Under the pieces are notes generated by a model that was not told the origin of the DNA, ran no database searches, and worked only from the letters and a program-made list of their open reading frames with translations. This document shows, one piece after another, positions 26,942-36,950 of a DNA stretch of 64,000 nt. A program made the translations under genes and the position numbers. The DNA lies in NCBI RefSeq assembly GCF_031085165.1, contig NZ_JAVHTY010000002.1:854857-918856 (forward strand). Reading direction: 5' to 3'. Origin of the DNA: Pseudomonas sp. 102515. GTDB lineage: Bacteria; Pseudomonadota; Gammaproteobacteria; Pseudomonadales; Pseudomonadaceae. The first letter of the stretch is position 1. Each line of letters begins with the position of its first letter.

Positions 26942-28246
26942 CTACTCCAGGAAGAGGGTGGCGGGTTGTTCGAGCAGCTGGCGCACGGCCTGGATGAAGC
27001 TGGCGGCGTCCTGGCCATCGATCAGCCGGTGGTCGAAGGAGGCGGAGAGATTCATCAGCTTGCGCGGCACCACCAGGCTATTGCGGAAGGCCGGGCGCTC
27101 GACGATGCGATTGACGCCGATGATGGCCACCTCGGGATGGTTGATGATGGGTGTGGAGGCGATGCCTCCCAGCGGACCGAGGCTGCTGATGGTCAGGGTC
27201 GAGCCGGAAAGTTCGTCGCGACCGGCCTTGCCGCTGCGTACCGCGGTGGCCAGCCGGGCCACTTCCTGGGCGCAGCCCCAGAGATCCAGTGTCTCGGCGT
27301 GGCGCACCACCGGCACCGCGAGCCCCTGTTCGCCCTGGGTGGCGATGCCCAGGTGCACGGCGCCGTAGCGGGTCACGGTGCTGCTCTCCTCGTCGAAGCG
27401 CGCATTCATCTGCGGATAGTCCCGCACGGCCACCACCAGGGCGCGAGCCAGGAAGGGCAGCAGGGTGAGATGGGCACGACGACCCTGCCAGCGCTGATTG
27501 AGGGTGGCGCGCAGGGCTTCCAGCTCGGTGACGTCCACCTCTTCCACATAGGTGAAGTGGGGGATATGCCGCTTGGCGGCCTGCATCTTCTCGGCGATCT
27601 TGCGTCTCAGGCCGATCAGCGGGATGCGCTCCTCGCCACTGCGTTTCGCCAGGCCACCGCCGCCGGTGGCGGGCGGCAGTCCGGCGTCGCGTTGCTGCAC
27701 ATAGGCTTCCAGATCGCCATGCAGGATGCGCCCGCCCTGACCGCTGCCGGTGACGAATCGCAACTCGATGCCCAGGTCCCAGGCGTGCTGGCGCACCGCC
27801 GGCGAAGCCAGCGGCGGGCTGCCGGAGACCGGACGGGAAGCCGGTCGCTCGGCGTCATGCGGAAGCTCCGGGTCCGTACGTCGCGGGACTGCGGCCGTCT
27901 CGGGCGTGGGTGCTTCCGCCGTGGGTGCTGGTGCTGGTGCTGCTGCTGGCGCCGGAGCGGCTTCCTCCGGCGCGGGGCGATTGGCGTCGCGCAGATTGCC
28001 GGCGCCGGCCACCTCCAGGCGAATCAGCTCGGCGCCCACGGCCAGCACCTGGCCGGGCTCGCCGCCCAGGGCGACCACCCGGCCCACCACTGGGGAGGGG
28101 ATCTCCACCATGGCCTTGTCGGTCATGACGTCGGCCAGGGTCTGGTCTTCGCCGACTTCATCCCCCACCGCCACGTACCACTTGACCAGTTCCACCTCGG
28201 CGATGCCTTCGCCGATGTCGGGCATCTTGATGACATGGGTACCCAT
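26942..28246 (-). CDS. bkdB: Branched-chain 2-oxoacid dehydrogenase E2 (lipoamide acyltransferase)
   Basis: The start at 28246 follows a GGAGG that lies in the end of bkdA2; the frame is open further but this ATG opens the lipoyl domain. The 434-residue product has one lipoyl domain (Lys44 in [12 protein letters not shown]), an Ala/Pro-rich linker (about 105-135), a peripheral-subunit-binding domain ([35 protein letters not shown]), and a catalytic domain ending in [14 protein letters not shown]. It transfers isobutyryl, 2-methylbutyryl or isovaleryl groups to CoA. Confidence 0.95.
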   Translation of the reverse strand: MGTHVIKMPDIGEGIAEVELVKWYVAVGDEVGEDQTLADVMTDKAMVEIPSPVVGRVVALGGEPGQVLAVGAELIRLEVAGAGNLRDANRPAPEEAAPAPAAAPAPAPTAEAPTPETAAVPRRTDPELPHDAERPASRPVSGSPPLASPAVRQHAWDLGIELRFVTGSGQGGRILHGDLEAYVQQRDAGLPPATGGGGLAKRSGEERIPLIGLRRKIAEKMQAAKRHIPHFTYVEEVDVTELEALRATLNQRWQGRRAHLTLLPFLARALVVAVRDYPQMNARFDEESSTVTRYGAVHLGIATQGEQGLAVPVVRHAETLDLWGCAQEVARLATAVRSGKAGRDELSGSTLTISSLGPLGGIASTPIINHPEVAIIGVNRIVERPAFRNSLVVPRKLMNLSASFDHRLIDGQDAASFIQAVRQLLEQPATLFLE

Positions 28247-28247
28247 C

Positions 28248-29306
28248 TCAGACCTCCATGACGCGCTTGAGCGCGGCGCCGACCCGGGACGGACCCGGGA
28301 AGTAGTCCCATTCCTGGGCATGCGGATAGGGGGTGTCCCAGCCGGTGACGCGCTCGATGGGCGCCTCCAGGCGATGGAAGCAGTGCTCATGCATCAGGGA
28401 CACCAGCTCGGCGCCATAGCCGCAGGTGCGGGTGGCCTCGTGGACCACCACGCAGCGGCCGGTCTTGTTCACCGAATCGGTGAGGGTCTGCAGGTCCAGC
28501 GGCCAGAGGCTGCGGATGTCGATCACCTCGGCGTCGATGCCGGTCTCGGCGGCGGCCGCCAGGGCGACCCAGACGGTGGTGCCATAGGTCAGCACCGTGA
28601 CCTGCTTGCCGGGACGGACCACCGCGGCCCGTTCCAGCTCGACCCGGTAGTAGCCGTCCGGCACGGCACTGGCTGGATGGCCCGACCAGGGCGTCACCGG
28701 GCGGTCGTGGTGGCCGTCGAAGGGGCCGTTGTAGAGGCGCTTGGGTTCGAGAAAGATGACCGGATCGTCGCTCTCGATGGAGGCGATCAGCAGGCCCTTG
28801 GCGTCGTAGGGGTTGGAGGGCATCACCGTGCGCAGGCCGCAGACCTGGGTGAACATGGCCTCCGGGCTCTGGCTGTGGGTCTGGCCACCATAGATGCCGC
28901 CACCACAGGGCATGCGAAACACCAGCGGCGAGGTGAACTGGCCCACCGAGCGATAGCGCAGCCGCGCCGCCTCGGAGACGATCTGGTCGATGGCCGGGTA
29001 GACGTAGTCGGCGAACTGGATTTCCGCCACCGGCCGCAGGCCATAGGCGCCCATGCCCACCGCGGCGCCGGCGATGCCGTTTTCCGAGATGGGCGCATCG
29101 AACACCCGCGAGGCGCCATACTTGGCCTGCAGGCCCTCGGTGCAGCGAAAGACGCCGCCGAAATAGCCGACGTCCTCGCCGAACACCACCACGTTGTCAT
29201 CGCGTTCGAGCATCACGTCCAGCGCCGAGCGGATGGCCTGGATCATGGTCAGGGTACTGCGGCTGCCGGCCTGGGTCGGCAGGTCGGTTTCCTGTTGTAC
29301 GGTCAT
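28248..29306 (-). CDS. bkdA2: Branched-chain 2-oxoacid dehydrogenase E1 beta subunit
   Basis: The start at 29306 gives 352 residues. Typical E1-beta features are VVVFGEDVGYFGGVFRCTEGL, the PISENGIAGAAVGMGAYGLRPVAEIQFADY block, and PCGGGIYGGQTHSQSPEAMF. With BkdA1 it decarboxylates 2-oxo acids from valine, leucine and isoleucine using thiamine diphosphate. It is four bases downstream of bkdA1 and one base upstream of bkdB. Confidence 0.96.
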   Translation of the reverse strand: MTVQQETDLPTQAGSRSTLTMIQAIRSALDVMLERDDNVVVFGEDVGYFGGVFRCTEGLQAKYGASRVFDAPISENGIAGAAVGMGAYGLRPVAEIQFADYVYPAIDQIVSEAARLRYRSVGQFTSPLVFRMPCGGGIYGGQTHSQSPEAMFTQVCGLRTVMPSNPYDAKGLLIASIESDDPVIFLEPKRLYNGPFDGHHDRPVTPWSGHPASAVPDGYYRVELERAAVVRPGKQVTVLTYGTTVWVALAAAAETGIDAEVIDIRSLWPLDLQTLTDSVNKTGRCVVVHEATRTCGYGAELVSLMHEHCFHRLEAPIERVTGWDTPYPHAQEWDYFPGPSRVGAALKRVMEV

Positions 29307-29310
29307 GGCG

Positions 29311-30766
<1,456 letters not shown>

Positions 30767-31228
30767 ATGGCTGGTCTGGACCGTATCGACCTGCGCATCC
30801 TCAACGCCCTGTCCGCCGATGGCCGTCTCAGCTGGCGCGATCTGGCGCAAAGGATCGGGCTGTCGCTGACCCCGACGCTAAGGCGGGTCAAGCGATTGGA
30901 GGAGGAGCGCTACATCCAGGGTTATCACGCCCAACTCGACGAAACCCGGCTGGCCGGCAGTGTCAGCGTTTTCGTCTCGGTGCGCCTGGAAAAGCAATCC
31001 ACCGACTACCTGCGGGCCTTCGAACGGGAGATCGTCAAGGCACCCCAGGTGATGAGCTGTTTCCAGATGACCGGGGATGCCGACTATGTGCTGCGGGTGG
31101 TGGTGCAGGATCTCGCGAGCTATCAGCACTTTCTCGCCGAGACGCTGACCTGCATCCCCGGAGTGTCCAGCGTGACCTCGGCCTTTTCGCTCAAGGCGGT
31201 CCTGCTCAGGCCGGCGCCGCTGCTCTGA
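30767..31228 (+). CDS. bkdR: Lrp/AsnC-type activator of the bkd operon
   Basis: The 153-residue product has an N-terminal helix-turn-helix (LDRIDLRILNALSADGRLSWRDLAQRIGLS...LRRVKRLEEE) and a RAM/AsnC ligand domain with a GDADYVLRVVVQDL segment. BkdR activates the bkd genes in response to branched-chain amino acids. Divergent placement next to bkdA1 is as in P. putida and P. aeruginosa, which supports the name. Confidence 0.93.
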   Translation: MAGLDRIDLRILNALSADGRLSWRDLAQRIGLSLTPTLRRVKRLEEERYIQGYHAQLDETRLAGSVSVFVSVRLEKQSTDYLRAFEREIVKAPQVMSCFQMTGDADYVLRVVVQDLASYQHFLAETLTCIPGVSSVTSAFSLKAVLLRPAPLL

Positions 31229-31242
31229 CGGAAGGAGGGGGG

Positions 31243-31455
31243 CTAGCGGACACCCAGCGAGTGGCGGACCTGCTGCGCCTGGGCGGCACAATAGGCGCTG
31301 TCCCGCAGTCGGGCGATATCCAGTATCAGGATCAGGCGGCGGTCGCTGGACGCGCGGCCGCACTGTACCGGCAGACCGCCATCCGGGGTCAGCGGGCCGA
31401 ACAGGCAGTCGACGTTGGGCAGTTGCGCAGCGAAGGCGTGGGTGAGGGCGAGCAT
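31243..31455 (-). CDS. Small hypothetical protein
   Basis: A 70-residue frame starts at ATG 31455 and ends at TAG 31243, 14 bases from the bkdR stop. In-frame GTG (31500) and TTG (31518) starts lie upstream. None has a convincing ribosome site. The product contains three cysteines and an aliphatic strand (RRLILILDIARLRDSAY) and is otherwise unrecognised. A CRP-type palindrome lies just upstream. It may be real or spurious. Confidence 0.4.
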   Translation of the reverse strand: MLALTHAFAAQLPNVDCLFGPLTPDGGLPVQCGRASSDRRLILILDIARLRDSAYCAAQAQQVRHSLGVR

Positions 31456-31480
31456 GGGGAGGCATCCGGAGGGTCGAGGT

Positions 31481-31506
31481 GGCGATGTGACACTGTTCAC
31501 ATCGCC
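31481..31506. promoter_or_regulatory. Perfect CRP/Vfr-type palindrome
   Basis: GGCGATGTGA-N6-TCACATCGCC has perfect 10-base arms and contains the TGTGA-N6-TCACA core recognised by CRP/Vfr-family regulators. It sits between the response-regulator stop (31522) and the small gene that starts at 31455. No T run follows on either strand, so it is not an intrinsic terminator. Confidence 0.65.
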
Positions 31507-31521
31507 TGGGTTCCTCAACCT

Positions 31522-31929
31522 TCAGGCGCTGGGCGTAACCGAATAGGCGACGCCGTTCACTGCATCGATCAGCTGACCGATCGACCAGGGCTTGGGCAGG
31601 AAGCGCACCTGGCATTTGATGCTCGCGGTGGACGGCGTTTCATAGCCGGACATGACAATAATCGGCATGTCTGGCCAGCGCTTGCAGACCATGTTGGCCA
31701 GCTGCGCCCCGTCCATCGAACCCGGCATACGGATATCCGTGAGCAGCAGGTCGATGGTGGCGTCTTCCTTTTCCAACAGCGTCAGAGCGGTGTCGGCGGA
31801 GTCAGCGGCGATGATGTTGAAGCCTTCGGGTTCGAGGATCTCGCGGACGAAATCCGCGACCAGTGGCTCGTCGTCCACCACCAGGAGAGTGGGTCGGAAG
31901 ACAGGGGTTCCCGGCTGTTCTGCGCGCAT
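31522..31929 (-). CDS. Single-domain response regulator (receiver only)
   Basis: The 135-residue product is one receiver domain: acidic pair in LLVVDDEP, phospho-Asp in LLLTDIRMPG, the Ser switch in IVMSGYE, and Lys in FLPKPWS. There is no output domain, so it acts by protein contact, as CheY-like or FixJ-receiver-like proteins do. The LVADFVREILE.EGF.I.AA style is common in receivers linked to hybrid kinases. No kinase gene is adjacent. Confidence 0.9.
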   Translation of the reverse strand: MRAEQPGTPVFRPTLLVVDDEPLVADFVREILEPEGFNIIAADSADTALTLLEKEDATIDLLLTDIRMPGSMDGAQLANMVCKRWPDMPIIVMSGYETPSTASIKCQVRFLPKPWSIGQLIDAVNGVAYSVTPSA

Positions 31930-32325
31930 GACTGGACCTTATATACAAGACGTTGCTGAACCTTGGATAGCCGCGACCCGGGAAAATTCCCCAGCCTGCG
32001 TGCCAATGAATCTGGCGTCAGATTTCTGTCTCAAGGGTGTGATTATGTTTTCAGACGCAGCTTTTCGATGCTGCGACCCCATGTCGCGCACATTTGGTTA
32101 CGTTTCCTTTAATGGCTCTGGGGCGGGACTTTCAGCGTGACAGCGAAGCGGAAGGACCGCCAGTCGAGTGAAAGGTTTCAGCGACCTGGCATATGACTTG
32201 TATTAGGTAGAGAACTGCAGGACGCAGAGTACTTTCTTGTCACGTCCCAGTGGCCTTACCTAAACCCAGGCTTCGCTCGTACACAAAGGACATCGACGCC
32301 ACGCCTCCCAAAGCAGTACCTGTCC
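31930..32325. other. 396-base intergenic region before the GH5 gene
   Basis: No confident gene is seen. A 31-codon ORF (32045-32140, ATG after AAGGG, encodes MFSDAAFRCC...) is possible but unsupported. The region has lower GC than its neighbours, with short A/T tracts (ATTATGTTTTC, TTAGGTAG), and probably contains promoters for both flanking genes. AAAGGA is present 40 bases before the GH5 ATG, too far to be its ribosome site. Confidence 0.4.
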
Positions 32326-34101
32326 ATGACGCCTATTCGCTCTGTTGTTACCGCCCTTCGTCGTCCGCTCGCCGCGGCCGCTGCTGTCGTCGCGCTGTCC
32401 GCTGGCTTCGCCCAGGCCGAGCCTGTCAGTCTGGTCGGTCTGAATCTGTCTGGTGCGGGCTTCGCGCCCCAGGTGCTGCCCGGCATAAACGGCACCAATT
32501 ACATCTTCCCGGTGGAAGCCTACTTCCAGCAGTGGAGCGCGCGAGGCGTGAAGCTGATTCGCTTCCCCATCATCTGGGAGCGCCTGCAGCCCAGCCTGGG
32601 CGGACCGCTGGACAGCGCCTACGTGGCCCTGGTGAACCAGACCTTCGGCTATGCGCAGAAGCACGGCATCAAGATCATCCTCGACCTGCACAACTACGCC
32701 CGCTATCGCGGTCAGGTGATCGGCACCAGTGGCGTACCCTACGCCCGCTACCAGGAGATCATGACCCATATCGCGCGGCAGTGGAGCGGTCAGTCCTCGC
32801 TGTACGCCTACGACATCATGAACGAGCCCCACGATGCCATGGCTTACTGGCCGACCGCGGCCCAGTACGGCATCAATGGCGTGCGCGCGGTGGACAGCAC
32901 CCGGCCGGTGATCGTCGAAGGCAACGGCTGGTCGAGCGCCACCCGCTGGGCCGAATTCAACGATGTCCTGCTGGGGCTGAAGGACCCGGCCAACAACATC
33001 ATCTTCTCGGCGCATTCCTACTTCGACGAGAACGCCGGCGGCAGCTACGACAAGACCGACGTCAACAAGCTCGATGCCAACTATGGCGTGACCCGGGTGA
33101 AGCCCTTCGTCGACTGGCTGAAGAAGAACGGCAAGCGCGGCTACATCGGTGAATTCGGCGTCCCGGACAACAATCCGCGCTGGAACCTGCTGATGGACAA
33201 CATGCTGGCGTACCTCAAGCAGAACTGCATCCCGGCCTCCTACTGGGCTGCCGGTCCCGGCTGGGGCAGCTACTTCATGTCGGTGGAGCCGATCAATGGC
33301 CAGGAGCGACCGCAGTGGCCGACCCTGCGCAAGTACCTGGACGACAGCAGCTGCACCGCCATCGGCCCGGTCGCCAGTGGCAGCACCGCGCCGGCTACCG
33401 GCGGTACCGCCACCGGCAACAGCGGCTCGGCAGGCGGCAGCGCCGGCGCCGTGGGCAATTCCGGTAGCGGCAGCAACACCGGCAACGCAGGCAACGCAGG
33501 CAACACCGGTGGCAACGCCGAGGTGCAGATTCCGCCGAGCACCGGTGCGACCGCCGGTACCGTGACCTCGGTGGTCAACGACTTCACCAACCCGGACTGG
33601 CACAAGGGGGTATTCCTCAAGAAGGCCGCTATCTCGGTACCCGGGACCGCGGTGAATCGCGCCGCCTTCAAGGCCGGTGCCTACCTGACCACCGCGGATG
33701 GCCAGGTGCGGCGGATTTCCGGGGTGCAGGTCGGCAACAGCCTGGGCGTCTTCACCGAGGGCACGCCGTTCAACGGCAACGCCGTGGGCTATCCCAAGAC
33801 CGTGACCGTGTCGCCTACCGGCGTGACCAGCGCCGCCAGCGTCAGCAGCACCATCAACGACTTCACCAATTCCGACTGGAATCGCGGCGTCTACCGTCGC
33901 GCCGCGGCCATCTCCATCCCGGCCACCGCGGCCAATCGCTCGGCCTTCAAGCTGGGTGGCTCGGTACGCCTCGTCAATGGCCAGATCCTCAAGATCAGCT
34001 ATGTGCAGGAGGGCGCGAGCAACCTGGGGGTATTCTTCGACGCCAGCCGCTTGGATGCCAGCGTCGGCTACCCCAACACCCTGGTGTCCTTCAGCCGCTG
34101 A
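32326..34101 (+). CDS. Secreted GH5-type glycoside hydrolase with a twin C-terminal repeat
   Basis: The 591-residue product has a signal peptide (about 1-31, ending FAQA), a GH5-like barrel (32-345) with the acid/base Glu167 in DIMNEPHD and nucleophile Glu276 in YIGEFGVP, and LDLHNYARYRG. This is a cellulase/endoglucanase-type catalytic pattern. A Gly/Ser/Asn/Thr linker (about 348-412) leads to two repeats with a period of 93 residues (from about 418 and 511), each reading NDFTN.DW..GV...AAIS.P.TA.NR.AFK and ending G.VGYP.T. The repeats may bind carbohydrate or surfaces; I do not recognise the family. A bidirectional terminator follows. Confidence 0.87.
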   Translation: MTPIRSVVTALRRPLAAAAAVVALSAGFAQAEPVSLVGLNLSGAGFAPQVLPGINGTNYIFPVEAYFQQWSARGVKLIRFPIIWERLQPSLGGPLDSAYVALVNQTFGYAQKHGIKIILDLHNYARYRGQVIGTSGVPYARYQEIMTHIARQWSGQSSLYAYDIMNEPHDAMAYWPTAAQYGINGVRAVDSTRPVIVEGNGWSSATRWAEFNDVLLGLKDPANNIIFSAHSYFDENAGGSYDKTDVNKLDANYGVTRVKPFVDWLKKNGKRGYIGEFGVPDNNPRWNLLMDNMLAYLKQNCIPASYWAAGPGWGSYFMSVEPINGQERPQWPTLRKYLDDSSCTAIGPVASGSTAPATGGTATGNSGSAGGSAGAVGNSGSGSNTGNAGNAGNTGGNAEVQIPPSTGATAGTVTSVVNDFTNPDWHKGVFLKKAAISVPGTAVNRAAFKAGAYLTTADGQVRRISGVQVGNSLGVFTEGTPFNGNAVGYPKTVTVSPTGVTSAASVSSTINDFTNSDWNRGVYRRAAAISIPATAANRSAFKLGGSVRLVNGQILKISYVQEGASNLGVFFDASRLDASVGYPNTLVSFSR

Positions 34102-34108
34102 TAGCCAG

Positions 34109-34165
34109 GAGCGGGCAACAAAAAACCCGGTGGCCATTGGTCACCGGGTTTTTTGTTGCCCGCTC
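34109..34165. terminator. Bidirectional terminator with a perfect 24-bp stem
   Basis: The arms 34109-34132 and 34142-34165 are fully complementary, including an A6 run on one side and T6 on the other, with loop GCCATTGGT. The stem ends with AACCCGGTG/CACCGGGTT and serves both the GH5 gene and the convergent ClpP-like gene, whose stop codon (34164-34166) overlaps the arm. Confidence 0.9.
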
Positions 34166-34715
34166 AAAGATGGATGAAGGTGGTGACCTCACCCGGCTGC
34201 ACCCGGCATTCGTCCACGGCATGGATCACGCCGGTGGTCAGGGCCGCTTCCGGGCTCAGCAGCCGGGCATTGGCCTTGAGGCAGCTGTGGATGTCCAGGG
34301 CTTCGGCGGCACCGGCCGTACGCTCGGCGACGATGCGGGCGTAGAGATCCAGGTCGTAGTCCAGGCACATGGCGTATTCGGCCATGCGCGCATGGTCCAC
34401 CGAGTTGTTCAGATTCCAGTAGAAGGAATGGTAGAGGAACTTGCTGTGGCGACTGGCGGTGCGGTGTTCGCCAGCCAGGAAGAGGATGTTGCCCATGGAC
34501 TCGACGGTACCCAGGTTGTGGGTGTGCACCGGCACCGGCAGGGACAGCAAGAAGTTGTACATCGTGAAGCCGTAGCTGCAATCGCCGCCCATGGTGGCGA
34601 TCTTCAGCAGGATGCGCGAGGCGTCCTGCTGGACCGCCTGGGAGCACTGGGCGATCAGCTGGCCGCAGCTGGTGGAATTGATGGGACCGGTGAAATGGAT
34701 GACATGGGTGCTCAT
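34164..34715 (-). CDS. ClpP-like serine protease/peptidase
   Basis: The 183-residue product has a ClpP/crotonase-like fold: VIHFTGPINSTSCGQL at the start, the nucleophile Ser in GTVESMGNILFLAG, and the His in SKFLYHSFYW. The segment that would hold the catalytic Asp (Clp[11 protein letters not shown]) reads SCLKANARLLSPEAA, so Asp is replaced, apparently by Asn. It is distinct from the housekeeping ClpP at 47.9 kb. Such short ClpP-like proteins without the usual Clp-ATPase loops occur in several Pseudomonas. Ribosome site is weak. A USP gene lies upstream on the same strand. Confidence 0.8.
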   Translation of the reverse strand: MSTHVIHFTGPINSTSCGQLIAQCSQAVQQDASRILLKIATMGGDCSYGFTMYNFLLSLPVPVHTHNLGTVESMGNILFLAGEHRTASRHSKFLYHSFYWNLNNSVDHARMAEYAMCLDYDLDLYARIVAERTAGAAEALDIHSCLKANARLLSPEAALTTGVIHAVDECRVQPGEVTTFIHL

Positions 34716-34848
34716 GGGGCCTACCGACGCGCCGGGGAGCCCGGCGGAGGGCAGGGCTCTATGTCTTCTGCTTCGGCGACTTTCGGGTCGGCTTGAGTGC
34801 CGGCGCCGGCTCGCCGACGAAACGCATCCGGCAGGGACTGACCGCGCT

Positions 34849-35649
34849 TCAGCGCAGCAGCAGCATCGGCACCTCGGTCTTGTGCAGCAGCTGGGTGGTG
34901 CGACTGCCGCGCAGGAAGCGCCAGACCGAGGAGTGGCTGTAGGCACCCATGATCAGTAGATCGGCCCGGCGTTCGTCGAGGTGGCGGGGGACGATGCGCT
35001 CCACATCGCCATGGGCGACGGTGGTGTCCACCCGGCAACCGGCGCTGCGCAGCAGCAGGGCCAGGTCATCCAGGCGCTTGCGCAGGATCGGATCGTCTTC
35101 GCCAACGCGCAGCAGCGTGCCGCTCATGCCGGCCAGCAGCGGACTGCGCGCCAGCGCCAGGATGCCTTGGTGGGTGGCTTCCCGGCCGTCATAGGCGATG
35201 GTGAACTGGCGCGGTGGCTTGAAGGGGCCCGAGCAGATCAGGATCGGCCGGTGCACGGCGCGCACCACGGCTTCGAGCTGGCTGCCGATGCCGCTGTCTC
35301 CGGAGCGCTCGCCCCGCTTGCCGATCACCAGCAGGCGGGTGTCCGCCTCCAGGGTCTTGAGGGTGTCCACCAGCCCCTCGGGGCGGCGCAGGATCTGCGG
35401 CGCCGAGGTCAGGCCCTGCTGCAGCAGGCGCTGGCGGGCATTGAGCAGCAGCGCCTTGGCCAGGCCGGCGCCGACGTCATCGTCCAGATAGACCGGGGCG
35501 CCGTTGGCGACCTTCTTGCCGCTGCTGGCCGACTCCTGCACATGCAGCAGGGTGACGGGTGCATCCAGCCGTCGCGACAACCAGGCGGTGTGGTCGCAGA
35601 CGCTCTCGGCGTGGGGGGATCCATCGATGCAGGCGAGCAGGGAGGCCAT
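34849..35649 (-). CDS. Tandem universal stress protein
   Basis: The 266-residue product contains two USP domains: the first with MASLLACIDGSPHAESVCDH and RLLVIGKRGERSGDSGIGSQLEAVVRAVHRPILI; the second with FTIAYDGREATHQG and DLLIMGAYSHSSVWRFLRGSRTTQLL, the latter retaining a G-2x-G-9x-(S/T)-like ATP-binding pattern. Tandem USPs help survival under oxygen or nutrient stress. It lies upstream of the ClpP-like gene with 133 bases between them, possibly one unit. Confidence 0.9.
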   Translation of the reverse strand: MASLLACIDGSPHAESVCDHTAWLSRRLDAPVTLLHVQESASSGKKVANGAPVYLDDDVGAGLAKALLLNARQRLLQQGLTSAPQILRRPEGLVDTLKTLEADTRLLVIGKRGERSGDSGIGSQLEAVVRAVHRPILICSGPFKPPRQFTIAYDGREATHQGILALARSPLLAGMSGTLLRVGEDDPILRKRLDDLALLLRSAGCRVDTTVAHGDVERIVPRHLDERRADLLIMGAYSHSSVWRFLRGSRTTQLLHKTEVPMLLLR

Positions 35650-35722
35650 AACGGTATTCCTTGGCGAGACCGGGACCAGACACGATCCCTGTCAGGAGCG
35701 TAGCACCGGCCCAGCGCCGTCC

Positions 35723-35744
35723 AGATGACGCCTGGATGTCATCT
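35723..35744. promoter_or_regulatory. Inverted repeat upstream of the USP gene
   Basis: AGATGAC-N8-GTCATCT (perfect 7-base arms) lies about 75 bases before the USP start, between the end of the acyl-CoA dehydrogenase gene and the USP gene. It could be an operator. It is not an ANR/FNR box. Confidence 0.35.
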
Positions 35745-35787
35745 TCGGCTTTTGCTGGGCAGGTCACGGCCGTCATCCCGGACGCCC

Positions 35788-36939
35788 TCACATTTCGTAG
35801 CGATCGAGTTCCCGGGTGATCAACAGCCGCTGGATTTCACTGGAGCCTTCGTAGATCTGGGTGATACGGATATCGCGGTAGTACTGCTCCACCGGATAGT
35901 CCTCCAGGTAGCCGTAGCCGCCATGGATCTGGATGGCCTTGGAGCACACCCACTCGCCCGTCTCGGTGGCGAACAGCTTGGCCTGGGAGGCTTCGCTCAG
36001 GCAGGGCTGGCCGGCCGTGCGCAGCCGCGCGGCATGCAGGATCAGCAGCCGCGCGGCGTTGAGGCGCGTATGCATGTCGGCCAGCATGTTGGCGATGCTC
36101 TGGTGCTGGATGATCGCCTTGTCGAACTGGATGCGCTCGCGGGCATAGCCCAGCGCCGCCTCGAAGGCCGCGCGGGCGATGCCCAGGGCCTGGGCGGCGA
36201 TGCCGATGCGACCGCCCTCCAGGTTGGAGAGGGCGATGGCCAGGCCCTTGCCGCGCTCGCCCAGCAGGTTGGCCGCCGGGATGCGGCAGTTGTCCAAGGT
36301 GACCGCGCAGGTGTCGGAGGCGCGTAGGCCCATCTTGTGCTCGGTGCGCTCGACGCGAAAGCCGGGGGTGTCGGTAGGCACCAGAAAGGCCGACAGGCCC
36401 TTCTTGCCCAACTCCGGATCGGTCACCGCGAAGACGATGGCCAGGCCCGCGCGGCGACCGTTGCTGACGAATTGCTTGCTGCCATTGAGCACCCAGCTGT
36501 CGCCTTCCAGTACCGCCCGCGTGCGCAGATTGTGCGCCTCGGAGCCGGCCTGGGGTTCGGTCAGGCAGAAGCAGCCGATGACCTTGCCGGCGGCCAGGTC
36601 GGGCAGCCAGCGGTCCTGCTGTGCGGCGCTGCCGTAGCGCAGCAACGGGCCGCAGCCCACCGAGCTGTGGATGCTCATCAGGGCGCCGAGACTGCCGTCG
36701 CCGGCGGAGATCTCTTCCACCGCCAGGGCATAGGCGACGTAATCCATATAGGTGCCGCCCCATTGCTCGGGCACCACCATGCCCAAGAGCCCCAGTTCAC
36801 CCAACTGGGCGACCACGGCGTCGTCGATCCATTCGGCCTTTTCCCAGGCCCGGGCGTGGGGCGCCACCTCGCGACGGGCGAAGTCACGCGCCAGGTCGCG
36901 GATCATGCGTTGTTCTTCGGAGAGTTCGATGTCGTGCAT
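35788..36939 (-). CDS. Acyl-CoA dehydrogenase (probably isobutyryl-/2-methylbutyryl-CoA)
   Basis: The start at 36939 ([10 protein letters not shown]) follows GGGAGG; the frame continues open upstream through the hydrolase gene but that is a shadow. The 383-residue product has the FAD signature [35 protein letters not shown], and the catalytic Glu in [18 protein letters not shown]. Its operon with mmsA, mmsB and a 3-hydroxyisobutyryl-CoA hydrolase makes isobutyryl-CoA the best substrate guess, with electrons going to ETF. Confidence 0.92.
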   Translation of the reverse strand: MHDIELSEEQRMIRDLARDFARREVAPHARAWEKAEWIDDAVVAQLGELGLLGMVVPEQWGGTYMDYVAYALAVEEISAGDGSLGALMSIHSSVGCGPLLRYGSAAQQDRWLPDLAAGKVIGCFCLTEPQAGSEAHNLRTRAVLEGDSWVLNGSKQFVSNGRRAGLAIVFAVTDPELGKKGLSAFLVPTDTPGFRVERTEHKMGLRASDTCAVTLDNCRIPAANLLGERGKGLAIALSNLEGGRIGIAAQALGIARAAFEAALGYARERIQFDKAIIQHQSIANMLADMHTRLNAARLLILHAARLRTAGQPCLSEASQAKLFATETGEWVCSKAIQIHGGYGYLEDYPVEQYYRDIRITQIYEGSSEIQRLLITRELDRYEM

Positions 36940-36950
36940 GAGAGCCTCCC

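Noticed and set aside
31481..31506. Terminator of the receiver gene
   Set aside because: The palindrome is GC-moderate, and no T run follows on either strand; the TGTGA-N6-TCACA core makes a CRP-type site more likely.
32045..32140. A 31-codon ORF upstream of the GH5 gene
   Set aside because: AAGGG precedes the ATG, but the sequence has no recognisable feature and the region is probably a promoter.
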